64,000 nucleotides of DNA from Gemmatales bacterium (GTDB lineage: Bacteria > Planctomycetota > Planctomycetia > Gemmatales > Gemmataceae): assembly GCA_026004675.1 (NCBI GenBank), contig BPJP01000001.1, forward strand, positions 992,001 to 1,056,000, given 5' to 3'. Below the pieces are notes generated by a model that saw only the letters and a list, made by a program, of their open reading frames with translations, searched no databases and had not been told where the DNA came from. The translations under genes were made by a program, and so were the position numbers. Shown one piece after another: positions 24,589-34,095 of the stretch. Position 1 is the first letter of the stretch. Each line of letters starts with the position of its first letter.

Positions 24589-27387
24589 TTAGCGGTTTTG
24601 AATACGTGAGACGGGCACGGCTTGAGGTTGCCGCGATGCCGTCGTTGTTGGCGTCAGGGGTTCGATTCGGATATCGTCGAAATACGCTTCGCCGATGCCG
24701 GTCAGAGCGAGGGTCACGTTGATTTGTCCGGAAGCTGGCACACGGCGATAGAGGGTTATTCGCCGCCAGGGAATCGCCCGGTGAACGCGAACGCCTAAAG
24801 GTTCGCCGCCGGCACTATCGTAGAAGAGGGCACCGTCGACGGAGGCGGCGATGGGCTTTGGGATTCGCAACCAGCCGGTGATGCGTACCAGGGTACCTGG
24901 CGCCAACCTGACTGCTGGACTGTTGATTGCCAGAAACGTGCGTTCGAGAGCGGCGGGCGGAGGCACCGGTTTGCCGTCGGCTTTTTGTTGGTTTTTCGGC
25001 GTGATCCGAAGCCGCAAACACTGTCGGCCTTTCTTCGCCGATTCCGCAACGCGATCGGCGCGCATTTCGACATCGTCGAGTGTGGTTTCCTGCGGCGTCC
25101 AGGCACGCGGGACGCGATCGGGAGCCAATTCGAAATCGCCGTTCGGCAGAACGTTCGGGCCGACCGCGCAACTACGCAATTCCTGCATAAATCGCCAATG
25201 TTGTGGCAAAGTGAAGAAGCTTACCGCATACGGGCTGGATACCGGGGAACTCAGGCCACGGATAGCCTCTTCCCAATGCGCCCGCATGGCGATACGCAAG
25301 GGTCGGGTGGCGCGTTCGGCTTCGGCGTAGGCCTCGCGGTAGTTGCCATTGCTCCAGTAGCGTTTGCAAAGTTCCAGACGCCGACGGGCATCCGCCATGA
25401 GAACCGCGCCGTCGGGAAGCGTGTGTCCCATGCGGGCTAATTCCACGTCGATTCGGGAGACCTTGTCGATTTCCACTTCTGCGAGATCGTGTGCCCATTG
25501 GGAAGCGACTTTTCGCATCTGTCGGCTGCGCATTTGCAGCCGAACCAGCATGCCGTCGATGTCGGTCGTAAAAACCACCGCTCCCGTCAAGCCGAATTCG
25601 GGTATGGTGACTCGCGTGCCGCCAGCGACGCGCTCGCTGCGCAAGGAACGCACATAAGCCGGCGTTACCAGCCACGCCTGCGATCCAATTGGTACCTCGG
25701 GAACAACGATTTGCAGATTCGCCACTGCCGACTGGCCTGGCACGAACTGGGCGCCGGAACCCAGCCACATCGGCAGTACCAAGACCCCGTACTTGCCTCG
25801 CATGACGGCGGCTTTTACGTTCGGTTCCGTCGTCGGAATCCAACGGGCAACGTCGGACGTCACCAACAGCGGCTCCAGCATTTCCATCTCGATATTCAAC
25901 AACGCCAGTGTGAGCAAACGATCCCGGCCTTGGTGAGAATCGGCGAGGAAACGGTCCGACCAGAAGCCCAATCCTCGCGCTCCCGCCGCGAGTGCCAGAT
26001 AAGTCAATAGCCGAATTTGCTCTGGCTGGGGGCCAATCGGTTCGCTGAATCCAGAGAATCGACTGGTCGAGTCGGTCCGGTTGTAGACCGTCGCCAGATA
26101 CCAATCAGGCAAATGCGTTTGCACCCAAGTCCACATGAAAGTTCCGGGTCGAGCCAGCAAGCGTCGCTGGTTCAGCCAAGTCCGGTAGTCTTCCAGCTCC
26201 AGCGTCGTCATCAAGGGGAACCGATGCGCGCCGATCATGTCGAGTGCCCGCGAATAGGGGCGCAGCCCATCCCAGACGTCGGCTCCAAGGGGTCGTTGCG
26301 GATCGGCAAAGCGTACCGCCCGAGCGGCCCTGAAGATCGTGTCTTTTTGCTCGTGGACCACCCCCCCGCCAAGATCCCAGAACAATACCGCGTCGCTCGC
26401 GGGAAAACGGGTCACTTCTTGGCTGAGGTCACCGATCGAACGCATGCCGGTGTCCCTTGCCGTCACTGCCAGAGACGGTACCAGCCAGAAACCCAGGTTG
26501 ACCGCTTCGTTCAAGAGGTCAACCGGAGAACGATAATCGACCCAGACCGTGTTGAAGCGGGCGTCCCGCAAGGCTTTAAGTGGCGTGTCGCTGTGACGGA
26601 TTCCACGGAAAAAGAAACGCTGCCCCGAAACAAGCAGATTCTCTTGGTTCAATTCGACCAAGGCATTGCGTGGCGGTATTGTGATCTTCGGCGTCTCGGG
26701 TACGCCGTCCGCTCGCGATGTCTTTTGTCCAGGCGCGGCTCGTTCACTCGCTGCGGACGAAGACGGCGGGTCCTGAAACACCGGACTGATTTCAATATCG
26801 TCAATCCACAACTCGGTCAAACCTGGGCCGGCATAAACGTTCAACACCAGGCGAGTGATATAAGCATCGGTAAAATCGACATCTCGCTTCATTTGAGCCC
26901 GCATCAGCCTTTGCTGCTCGTTAGCCGCCTTCACTGGCAGCCTGATCTGCAACCGCTGCCAGCGCCCTGTCAGCAGATATTTGGAACCGGCAATCAATGT
27001 CGTCATGCGTGCATCGAGGTTGGTCGGCAGCGGTTCCCGGGGCAAGACGACTTCCGCCAAAAGTTGGATGCCTGGACGATTAGCTTTGACCCACAAACTG
27101 ACATTCAGTTCATCGCTGATTGGCGCCCTCGGCGTCGGGTAGGCGTAAAGAATCTTCGTCCCTTGCTGAGCGATCAAGCGAATATGTTCGCTATAGTCGC
27201 CAGAATGCGCTACCGACCTGGTTATTTCGTGCGTTTTTTCCTCGAAACGTGCGTCAGCCGACATCTGGAACCAGGAGAGTTGCTTCGTTTCGAAGCCTTC
27301 GCGGTGCAGGTCCTGCCCGAGTGCAGGTCTGGAAAGAAAGGCCAACCACACCAACACGACCCGCAGGCAAATTTGCTGCTTTACCAT
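24589..27387 (-). CDS. Large secreted glycoside-hydrolase-like protein
   Basis: 932 residues with a Sec signal peptide (VKQQICLRVVLVWLAFLS, cleavage near PALG). Residues about 25-200 look like a carbohydrate-binding beta-sandwich (WFQMSADARF, LTELWIDDIEISP). The middle, about 240-600, is TIM-barrel-like (FFFRGIRHSDTPLKALRDA, FNTVWVDY, DAVLFWDLGGG). A helical part and another beta-sandwich (GPNVLPNGDFE, EAYFDDIRIEPL) end it. This is the layout of glycosidases acting on polysaccharide, but I cannot place the catalytic residues. Start at 27387 is set by AAAGGAG upstream. Confidence 0.6.
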   Translation of the reverse strand: MVKQQICLRVVLVWLAFLSRPALGQDLHREGFETKQLSWFQMSADARFEEKTHEITRSVAHSGDYSEHIRLIAQQGTKILYAYPTPRAPISDELNVSLWVKANRPGIQLLAEVVLPREPLPTNLDARMTTLIAGSKYLLTGRWQRLQIRLPVKAANEQQRLMRAQMKRDVDFTDAYITRLVLNVYAGPGLTELWIDDIEISPVFQDPPSSSAASERAAPGQKTSRADGVPETPKITIPPRNALVELNQENLLVSGQRFFFRGIRHSDTPLKALRDARFNTVWVDYRSPVDLLNEAVNLGFWLVPSLAVTARDTGMRSIGDLSQEVTRFPASDAVLFWDLGGGVVHEQKDTIFRAARAVRFADPQRPLGADVWDGLRPYSRALDMIGAHRFPLMTTLELEDYRTWLNQRRLLARPGTFMWTWVQTHLPDWYLATVYNRTDSTSRFSGFSEPIGPQPEQIRLLTYLALAAGARGLGFWSDRFLADSHQGRDRLLTLALLNIEMEMLEPLLVTSDVARWIPTTEPNVKAAVMRGKYGVLVLPMWLGSGAQFVPGQSAVANLQIVVPEVPIGSQAWLVTPAYVRSLRSERVAGGTRVTIPEFGLTGAVVFTTDIDGMLVRLQMRSRQMRKVASQWAHDLAEVEIDKVSRIDVELARMGHTLPDGAVLMADARRRLELCKRYWSNGNYREAYAEAERATRPLRIAMRAHWEEAIRGLSSPVSSPYAVSFFTLPQHWRFMQELRSCAVGPNVLPNGDFELAPDRVPRAWTPQETTLDDVEMRADRVAESAKKGRQCLRLRITPKNQQKADGKPVPPPAALERTFLAINSPAVRLAPGTLVRITGWLRIPKPIAASVDGALFYDSAGGEPLGVRVHRAIPWRRITLYRRVPASGQINVTLALTGIGEAYFDDIRIEPLTPTTTASRQPQAVPVSRIQNR

Positions 27388-27662
27388 CTTCTCTCCTTTC
27401 ACTTCCCCCTCGCGCACGTTCCGCGCGACGTTGGTTTGCGGGGCGGGGCTTGTAACAAACTCCGGGCGTTGAGGAAAGACCAGTTTGCGAGAATCTGTCC
27501 AATGCCGGAGCATCCCATTACAGGCAACGCAACCGATGAAGTGACCGATTGGACACGGGGGAATCCACACAAACTCTTAGAACAGAGTGACGCTTTCTCC
27601 GTTCGTGTGCCTTCTAGTCGTGGGGATATCGTTCTGCCGCTTGCAACCATCAAGGAGCGACC

Positions 27663-29552
27663 ATGTCTCGGAAAATCATTCTTGCCGTCACCGTCTTTCT
27701 GGCACTCGCCCAAGCCGCGCCGGCGCAAAACGCCATGGATTGGGTGTTTGACGATTCTATTGCTACGTTAGCCACGGGGAACATTGGAGAGTTTCGCAAA
27801 AGCGCTGACGCCTTTTGGGAGGACTTTAAAGACTACAAGTTATTCTTCGATAAAAAGCCGTCCGAATCACTCAACGAGCTTGTTAAAAACTTCGACCTTC
27901 CCCGGAGTCGAAACGAAAAAGGATCAGCTGCCGCAATTATAACCGACGAAGGTGTGGTTTTTGCTATTCCTTATAGCGATCTCGACGCGATGGCTTCCGA
28001 ATGGGGTTTCAAAAAGGGAACCTTCAAAACCAAACGCATATACGCAGTGGGCGGCCCTGCTGGCCGCCGCATTCCTTTCAAATTCCGTTACGCTACCGAA
28101 ACCCATCTTTTGGTTTCCAAAAAAAAAGAAACACTCAGCCAGGTCGTCGTTAGCGAGATCATGGCGAAATTCTTCGAGGCGAAATGCCTAAAGAACAAAC
28201 TTCCACGCGAACTGATCAACCGAATGGGTGAGGCGGGACTGGTTTTTCACCTCGGCTACAAGAACGCTCCGGATTGGCTGCGTAAACGGCTCATGCCAAA
28301 ACGTTTAGGCGAGACCTATCAGGCCGCCGCTGGCGATTTGTTACACGTTTTTTGCTGGCTGCGGTACGATGGCACCGTTAAGGTTAGGTTCGTACCGTTG
28401 TTTCGGCCGCAGAGCAAAGCAGCACAGAAACTTCTGACGATGCTCGGTGCTGGCGCACCGGCAAAGTCGGATTTCCATGGTCTACCCGAAGGCAATCTTG
28501 TGGCCGCTCATACCTCCACCGCCAATCGCCACGTCGCTGAGCTTTTGCGCGTTTTACTCGACGACGTTTTACTCGACGACTATTTGCCCGGCGCAGACCG
28601 GGAGAATTTGTTGAATATTGTGACTGAGATTTCGGATAAGTTGCACGGCGCTCGCTTCGGGCTGTACCAATCGACCGCCGGTTCCGGACTATTCAGTCTT
28701 GTCGGCATCCTGGAAGCCGACGACGCTGACAAATTCCTCGCTGATTTGCGACTGCTTGCCAAGATCGGCCACTACAAAGGGCTTGATTTCGATACGGATT
28801 TAGCCCGCAAAGCCAACGAAAAGCTGATTCGCCAATTGATCGCCGAACTCGGCGCTTCGTCCTACCGCGTGCGGGAATCCGCGTTCGCGAAGCTGTTGCT
28901 TATCGGCGAGCAAGCATTGCCTTATTTGAAGGAAGCCATCAAGGACGCCGATCTCGAACGGAGGCGCCGGGCGGAACGCCTGATTGGCCGCATTGCCGAG
29001 CACCTGAAAGAGCGCCGCGAGACACTCCTCAAGCCGCGATGGCTGATGGAGATCAAACCCAGCTTCGTTTTTCTGGACAAGAGAGAAAAGATCGCCGGCC
29101 AGGATGTCATGCAAATCGGCATCGTGTTTCCGCGCGGAGAAGATGCGACCAGGGCAAAGTTTCTGTCGCATTACTTTGGGCACGACTGGAAACGTATTCG
29201 GCTGGCGAAGTGCGGCAGCAAGGTCGTCTTTATGCTTGGTTCGGATACGAAGCTGTTCGCGGAAGCACTCGACAACGTGCAAAAGCAAAAGCCCGGACTG
29301 GCTCGGTCTCCTCTTGCGCGAAAAATCCACTCGGCCAATGGGCAAACCTGCGTGGCCCTGTCGTTCGCCAAGATTCTGCGGCTGGCCAGGATGAAAGACC
29401 TAGTCGACGAGCAAGCCCAGAAGCCGCTCCAGGATATATCGTCGGTCCAGTTTACTGCCAAAGAGAATTACTTCATTCTCGACCTGCGTGTTCCCAAGCA
29501 GGAGATGCGGGCCGCACTGGCGCTGCGCAAAATGATCAATGAAATCCCCTAG
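27663..29552 (+). CDS. Secreted protein with HEAT-like segment, paralogue 1
   Basis: 629 residues with a signal peptide ending near LAQAAPAQ; AAGGAG precedes the ATG. About residues 395-455 carry HEAT-like helices (SYRVRESAFAKLLLIGEQA, then ALPYLKEAIKD). The other parts have no family I recognise. Residues from about 252 on are nearly identical to the protein at 30323; residues about 55-250 are only moderately similar. Both are exported and probably located in the periplasm or at the cell surface. Function is unknown. Confidence 0.7.
   Translation: MSRKIILAVTVFLALAQAAPAQNAMDWVFDDSIATLATGNIGEFRKSADAFWEDFKDYKLFFDKKPSESLNELVKNFDLPRSRNEKGSAAAIITDEGVVFAIPYSDLDAMASEWGFKKGTFKTKRIYAVGGPAGRRIPFKFRYATETHLLVSKKKETLSQVVVSEIMAKFFEAKCLKNKLPRELINRMGEAGLVFHLGYKNAPDWLRKRLMPKRLGETYQAAAGDLLHVFCWLRYDGTVKVRFVPLFRPQSKAAQKLLTMLGAGAPAKSDFHGLPEGNLVAAHTSTANRHVAELLRVLLDDVLLDDYLPGADRENLLNIVTEISDKLHGARFGLYQSTAGSGLFSLVGILEADDADKFLADLRLLAKIGHYKGLDFDTDLARKANEKLIRQLIAELGASSYRVRESAFAKLLLIGEQALPYLKEAIKDADLERRRRAERLIGRIAEHLKERRETLLKPRWLMEIKPSFVFLDKREKIAGQDVMQIGIVFPRGEDATRAKFLSHYFGHDWKRIRLAKCGSKVVFMLGSDTKLFAEALDNVQKQKPGLARSPLARKIHSANGQTCVALSFAKILRLARMKDLVDEQAQKPLQDISSVQFTAKENYFILDLRVPKQEMRAALALRKMINEIP
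27701..27812 (+). repeat. Shared N-terminal block, copy 1
   Basis: 112 bases nearly identical to 30361-30472, with a few substitutions. It encodes the end of the signal peptide and the first mature residues. Confidence 0.85.
28415..29517 (+). repeat. Long shared block of the paralogues, copy 1
   Basis: 1103 bases matching 31081-32183 without any indel; I noticed only scattered single-base differences, for example in the codons for AsnLeuVal/AspLeuVal near 28495. Confidence 0.92.
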
Positions 29553-29592
29553 CCGAACTGGTGCTGTCGTCGATACGGGAGGAGTTGCAGCC

Positions 29593-30195
29593 ATGTTCAT
29601 CAACAAGAAAAGGTTTGTCGGCATCGGAGTGCTCTTTGTATGTATCGGTGTCGGCTGCTGGACCGACGAAACTCCTGACGCGAAGAAGAAGTCGCGCGAA
29701 AGCGTCCAAGAATCGAAAGCCAAAAAGAACTCAAACTGGACGCCGAAAAGCGGATGGACAAGCCTTTTCGACGGTAAAACCACGGATGGCTGGGAGATAA
29801 AAGGCCCCGTCGAAGTCAAGGGCGGTCTGCTGATTGTAGGAGGAGATCAACGAGCCTCCATTAGGACCAAAAAAACGTGGGATAAGAATGTAACGGTAAC
29901 ATTCGAGTATTCGTTTGAAGGTAAAAAGAAAGCAATTCTTAACAGGTGTTGGCAGGAAGAGAATGGCGTGGTTCGTTGTGCAGGCTCACACTTGATGCCG
30001 ACAAAATCAGTCAAGTGGCGAAAAACAACAGCCCGTGCCGAGCAAAAAGGGAACACACGAATTTGGATTGTTGAATTCGAAGGCACAGCATTAGTCTTCA
30101 AATGGGAGTTGACGGAAAAACCGATCAAGATTGGCTTTCGTGTCGATCCTGGTGACAAGCTGATGCTCAGGCACCTGGAAGTCAAGTCTGAATAA
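29593..30195 (+). CDS. DUF1080-like lipoprotein
   Basis: 200 residues. A lipoprotein signal peptide ends in IGVGC (lipobox, Cys at about 22). After a charged linker comes WTSLFDGKTTDGWEIKG, the signature of DUF1080, a concanavalin-like beta-sandwich found in many planctomycete proteins related to sugar-processing enzymes. The domain is short compared with the usual 180-200 residues. GGGAGGAG at 29577-29584 fixes the start at 29593. It lies between the two paralogues and may be moved together with them. Confidence 0.7.
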   Translation: MFINKKRFVGIGVLFVCIGVGCWTDETPDAKKKSRESVQESKAKKNSNWTPKSGWTSLFDGKTTDGWEIKGPVEVKGGLLIVGGDQRASIRTKKTWDKNVTVTFEYSFEGKKKAILNRCWQEENGVVRCAGSHLMPTKSVKWRKTTARAEQKGNTRIWIVEFEGTALVFKWELTEKPIKIGFRVDPGDKLMLRHLEVKSE

Positions 30196-30322
30196 AGGGC
30201 TTCATTGGCCCGGATGCTGAGACGCCAAACATGAGGAAACTGCTTGCCGTGACATTTCTCGGTCTGTCGTGCCTTCCTACCAAGAGGACATTCACCGCTG
30301 TTGTCAGCGCGAGGAGCTCATC

Positions 30323-32221
30323 ATGCAAGCCAAGACCATTCTTCCCATCGCCTTCTTCATGGCACTCGCCCAAGCCGCGCCGGCGCAAAACGCCATGGAT
30401 TGGGTGTTTGACGAGTCTTTTGCTACGTTAGCCACGGGGAACATTGGAGAGTTTCGCAAAAGCGCTGACGCCCTCGTGACCGACTTTTATGGAGGAGACA
30501 TTTTGGGTGAGAAGCCGTCCGCATGGCTCGACGAGGCAGTTGATTACTTCTACGTTTCGCGGGGTCGAAACGAAAAAGGATCGGCCGCCGTAATTATCAC
30601 GGAATATCTCACCTTTTGGTCGATGCTGGAAACCATGGTCCTTGCTATTCCGTATAGCGATCTCGACGCGATGGCTTCCGAATGGGGCTTCAAAAAAGGA
30701 ACCTTCAAGACCAAACACATTTACACCGTGGGCGGCCCTCCTGGCCGCTCGATTCCTTTCAGGTTCCGTTATGCTACCGAAACCCACCTTTTGATTTCCG
30801 GCACCACAAAAGCACTGAAGCAGGTCATCAAGGCGAAGTCCATAAAGAACAAGCTTCCTCGCCAATTGATCAGCCGAATGGGTGAGGCGGGACTGGTTAT
30901 TCACGTCGGCTACAAGAACGCTCCGAAGGATTGGCAGCGCAACTTCATTGAGGGAATACAGTCGCTACGTTTAGGCGAGACTTTTCGGGCTGCTACTCAC
31001 GATCTGGAACACTTGTTCCTGTGGAAGCGGTACGACGAAGCCGTCAAGCTCAGCTTTGCGCCGCTGTTTCGTTCAGAGGGCAAAGCAGCACAGAAACTTC
31101 TGACGATGCTCGGTGCTGGCGCACCGGCAAAGTCGGATTTCCATGGTCTACCCGAAGGCGATCTTGTGGCCGCTCATACCTCCACCGCCAATCGCCACGT
31201 CGCTGAGCTTTTGCGCGTTTTACTCGACGACGTTTTACTCGACGACTATTTGCCCGGCGCAGACCGGGAGAATTTGTTGAATATTGTGACTGAGATTTCG
31301 GATAAGTTGCACGGCGCTCGCTTCGGGCTGTACCAATCGACCGCCGGTTCCGGACTATTCAGTCTTGTCGGCATCCTGGAAGCCGACGACGCTGACAAAT
31401 TTCTCGCTGATTTGCGACTGCTTGCCAAGATCGGCCACTACAAAGGGCTTGATTTCGATACGGATTTAGCCCGCAAAGCCAACGAAAAGCTGATTCGCCA
31501 ATTGATCGCCGAACTCGGCGCTTCGTCCTACCGCGTGCGGGAATCCGCGTTCGCGAAGCTGTTGCTTATCGGCGAGCAAGCATTGCCTTATTTGAAGGAA
31601 GCCATCAAGGACGCCGATCTCGAACGGAGGCGCCGGGCGGAACGCCTGATTGGCCGCATTGCCGAGCACCTGAAAGAGCGCCGCGAGACACTCCTCAAGC
31701 CGCGATGGCTGATGGAGATCAAACCCAGCTTCGTTTTTCTGGACAAGAGAGAAAAGATCGCCGGCCAGGATGTCATGCAAATCGGCATCGTGTTTCCGCG
31801 CGGAGAAGATGCGACCAGGGCAAAGTTTCTGTCGCATTACTTTGGGCACGACTGGAAACGTATTCGGCTGGCGAAGTGCGGCAGCAAGGTCGTCTTTATG
31901 CTTGGTTCGGATACGAAGCTATTCGCGGAAGCACTCGACAACGTGCAAAAGCAAAAGCCCGGACTGGCTCGGTCTCCTCTTGCGCGAAAAATCCACTCGG
32001 CCAATGGGCAAACCTGCGTGGCCCTGTCGTTCGCCAAGATTCTGCGGCTGGCCAGGATGAAAGACCTAGTCGACGAGCAAGCCCAGAAGCCGCTCCAGGA
32101 TATATCGTCGGTCCAGTTTACTGCCAAAGAGAATTACTTCATTCTCGACCTGCGTGTTCCCAAGCAGGAGATGCGGGCCGCACAGGCGCTGGGCCAAATA
32201 AGGTTCTTGTTCCTGCGTTGA
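30323..32221 (+). CDS. Secreted protein with HEAT-like segment, paralogue 2
   Basis: 632 residues, signal peptide ending LAQAAPAQ, ATG at 30323 preceded by GAGGAG. The C-terminal 60 percent is nearly identical to the protein at 27663, while the middle (about residues 50-250) differs and the last ten residues diverge (QALGQIRFLFLR). The HEAT-like helices are at the same place. It probably arose by tandem duplication with later gene conversion. Function is unknown. Confidence 0.7.
   Translation: MQAKTILPIAFFMALAQAAPAQNAMDWVFDESFATLATGNIGEFRKSADALVTDFYGGDILGEKPSAWLDEAVDYFYVSRGRNEKGSAAVIITEYLTFWSMLETMVLAIPYSDLDAMASEWGFKKGTFKTKHIYTVGGPPGRSIPFRFRYATETHLLISGTTKALKQVIKAKSIKNKLPRQLISRMGEAGLVIHVGYKNAPKDWQRNFIEGIQSLRLGETFRAATHDLEHLFLWKRYDEAVKLSFAPLFRSEGKAAQKLLTMLGAGAPAKSDFHGLPEGDLVAAHTSTANRHVAELLRVLLDDVLLDDYLPGADRENLLNIVTEISDKLHGARFGLYQSTAGSGLFSLVGILEADDADKFLADLRLLAKIGHYKGLDFDTDLARKANEKLIRQLIAELGASSYRVRESAFAKLLLIGEQALPYLKEAIKDADLERRRRAERLIGRIAEHLKERRETLLKPRWLMEIKPSFVFLDKREKIAGQDVMQIGIVFPRGEDATRAKFLSHYFGHDWKRIRLAKCGSKVVFMLGSDTKLFAEALDNVQKQKPGLARSPLARKIHSANGQTCVALSFAKILRLARMKDLVDEQAQKPLQDISSVQFTAKENYFILDLRVPKQEMRAAQALGQIRFLFLR
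30361..30472 (+). repeat. Shared N-terminal block, copy 2
   Basis: Counterpart of 27701-27812, offset 2660 bases. Confidence 0.85.
31081..32183 (+). repeat. Long shared block of the paralogues, copy 2
   Basis: Counterpart of 28415-29517, constant offset 2666 bases from end to end. Confidence 0.92.
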
Positions 32222-32388
32222 ACGAGGTTTTTGTCACGACCGCCCCGTCGCCGAAAAGCCGGTTTCCTGCAAAATTCGCCCGTCTCGGGTCGCTTTTTGC
32301 TTGTGACATCTTCGGTCCACTTGGTACACTTGTGCCAATGCGGCTATTCATCCTTTCTTTTTGATTCCATACCAAACGGGGGCCGAAG

Positions 32389-34095
32389 ATGTTTTCCCAG
32401 CGAGGTTGGCAATTCCCGCTTCTGGCAACGTGTCTGGCCATCGTGTCAGCGGACACCCTGCGGGCAGAAATCTTCCGACTCAACGATGACGAACAGCGGG
32501 CCGTCAACGAATCGATCGACCGGGGCGTCAGCTACTTGAAACGCATCCAGAATCCGCAGGGATTCTGGGGAACGCAAAAGTACCTGGTCGGGCACACAGC
32601 CATGGTCGGCTTGGCGCTGGTCGAATGCGGCGTGCCGCCGCAGGATCCTTCGCTGGTCAAGGCGGCCAACTACGTTCGCTCCAAGCTCGAAAAACTAAGC
32701 AACACTTATGAATTGTCGCTGTGCATTCTCTTCTTCGATGCACTCAATCACGCGGGCGGTCAGGGGAAGCAAGCGATGGCCTTTGACGCCTTGTGGATTC
32801 GCAAACTGGCCATGCGTTTGATCGCTGGTCAGAAGCACACCGGCGGCTGGTACTATGGTTGCCCCGTCCTCAAACCCGAAGAAGAGAACTTGCTGGCAAA
32901 CATCCTTTTTCAATATCAGCTGGCTGCCGCCGGCAAGCCGATCCCGCCGCAACGAGCCGTTCCTCCTCTGCTCATTCAACAAGCAGCACAAAAATGGCCT
33001 GTCCTTCTCGATTTTTCCCGTCTTCCCTGGGTGGAGGACGACAACACGAAGACCGATAACTCGTGTACTCATTTCGTTATTCTGGCGCTATGGCGGGCGC
33101 AACGCCACAACGTCCCTCTGCAACGAACCATGGATCTGTTGGTTCGCCGCTTTCGCAATTCTCAAAACAGCGACGGAGGGTGGGGGTATCGTTTCAAGAC
33201 CGGCGGCTCAAGCCCGCAAATGACGGCAGTTGGTCTGATGGGCATGGCTGTCGGCATCGGCCTTGGCGAAGAGGCCGATGTGCAAATCGAAGTCAAAGAA
33301 AAAGAATACCTGCCGTTGCAGTATGCCAAACGTTCGTGGTGTATCAAAACCGCGGAAGGGATCGCTCCCGATCAAAAGCTTGGCTCCGTGACGCCAGAGG
33401 ACCAGAAGCGGATCATCAAGGGATTCACCCGGCTACGGCAAAATATCGGCACACCTGCCGGCAAAATGCGCGATCTCAAAATGCAAAACCTCTATTACTT
33501 GTGGGCCTTGGAACGCTGTGCCGTCCTGTACAATCTCCCCGCTATCGGCGACAAGGATTGGTATCGCTGGGCCGCCGAGGTTCTCGTTGCCAATCAAAAA
33601 CTCAGCGGTGGCTGGGAAGGCAAATGCGGCTATCATGGCGAAGAGCCGGACATCAACACCGCGATGGCCATCATGATTCTCAAACGGGCTAATCTCGCCA
33701 CCGACTTGACGCGAAAACTTCCCTTCAGCCCTGGCGAACTGATCAAAGAAATCAATGTGGCTGTCGACAACCAGCCCAAGCCTAAACCCGATACGAAACC
33801 CAAACCGACTCCTCCCCAACCCCAGCCCGAGCCAACGCCGATTGCGAAGAAGACAGAGAATCCGCCTCCTCCACCGCCGCCACTTCCGACAAAACCTGAA
33901 CCAACGCCAGTGGATGACGTAAAAACCGCGAAGTCGGAAGGGGGCGGGAAAACGATTCTTGGCGTCCTCCTTGGACTCGTTGCGCTACTTCTTCTCGGTG
34001 GCGTGGGCGCGTTCATCTTCATCACCAAACGCAACGGCAACGGCCACGGCGAAGATCGTCCGAAGAAAAAACGCAAAAAGCGGTCGGACGACTAA
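32389..34095 (+). CDS. Squalene-cyclase/prenyltransferase-fold protein with C-terminal membrane anchor
   Basis: 568 residues. A signal peptide is followed by alpha/alpha-toroid repeats of the squalene-hopene-cyclase or prenyltransferase type (GVSYLKRIQNPQGFWGTQ, LLVRRFRNSQNSDGGWGYRF, VLVANQKLSGGWEGKCG). The DxDD motif of real cyclases is not seen, so it is probably not a cyclase. A proline-rich stretch (about 462-512) leads to a membrane helix (about 521-544) and a lysine/arginine tail. This orientation puts the toroid outside the cytoplasm. The stop overlaps the convergent DUF58 gene by four bases. Confidence 0.7.
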   Translation: MFSQRGWQFPLLATCLAIVSADTLRAEIFRLNDDEQRAVNESIDRGVSYLKRIQNPQGFWGTQKYLVGHTAMVGLALVECGVPPQDPSLVKAANYVRSKLEKLSNTYELSLCILFFDALNHAGGQGKQAMAFDALWIRKLAMRLIAGQKHTGGWYYGCPVLKPEEENLLANILFQYQLAAAGKPIPPQRAVPPLLIQQAAQKWPVLLDFSRLPWVEDDNTKTDNSCTHFVILALWRAQRHNVPLQRTMDLLVRRFRNSQNSDGGWGYRFKTGGSSPQMTAVGLMGMAVGIGLGEEADVQIEVKEKEYLPLQYAKRSWCIKTAEGIAPDQKLGSVTPEDQKRIIKGFTRLRQNIGTPAGKMRDLKMQNLYYLWALERCAVLYNLPAIGDKDWYRWAAEVLVANQKLSGGWEGKCGYHGEEPDINTAMAIMILKRANLATDLTRKLPFSPGELIKEINVAVDNQPKPKPDTKPKPTPPQPQPEPTPIAKKTENPPPPPPPLPTKPEPTPVDDVKTAKSEGGGKTILGVLLGLVALLLLGGVGAFIFITKRNGNGHGEDRPKKKRKKRSDD

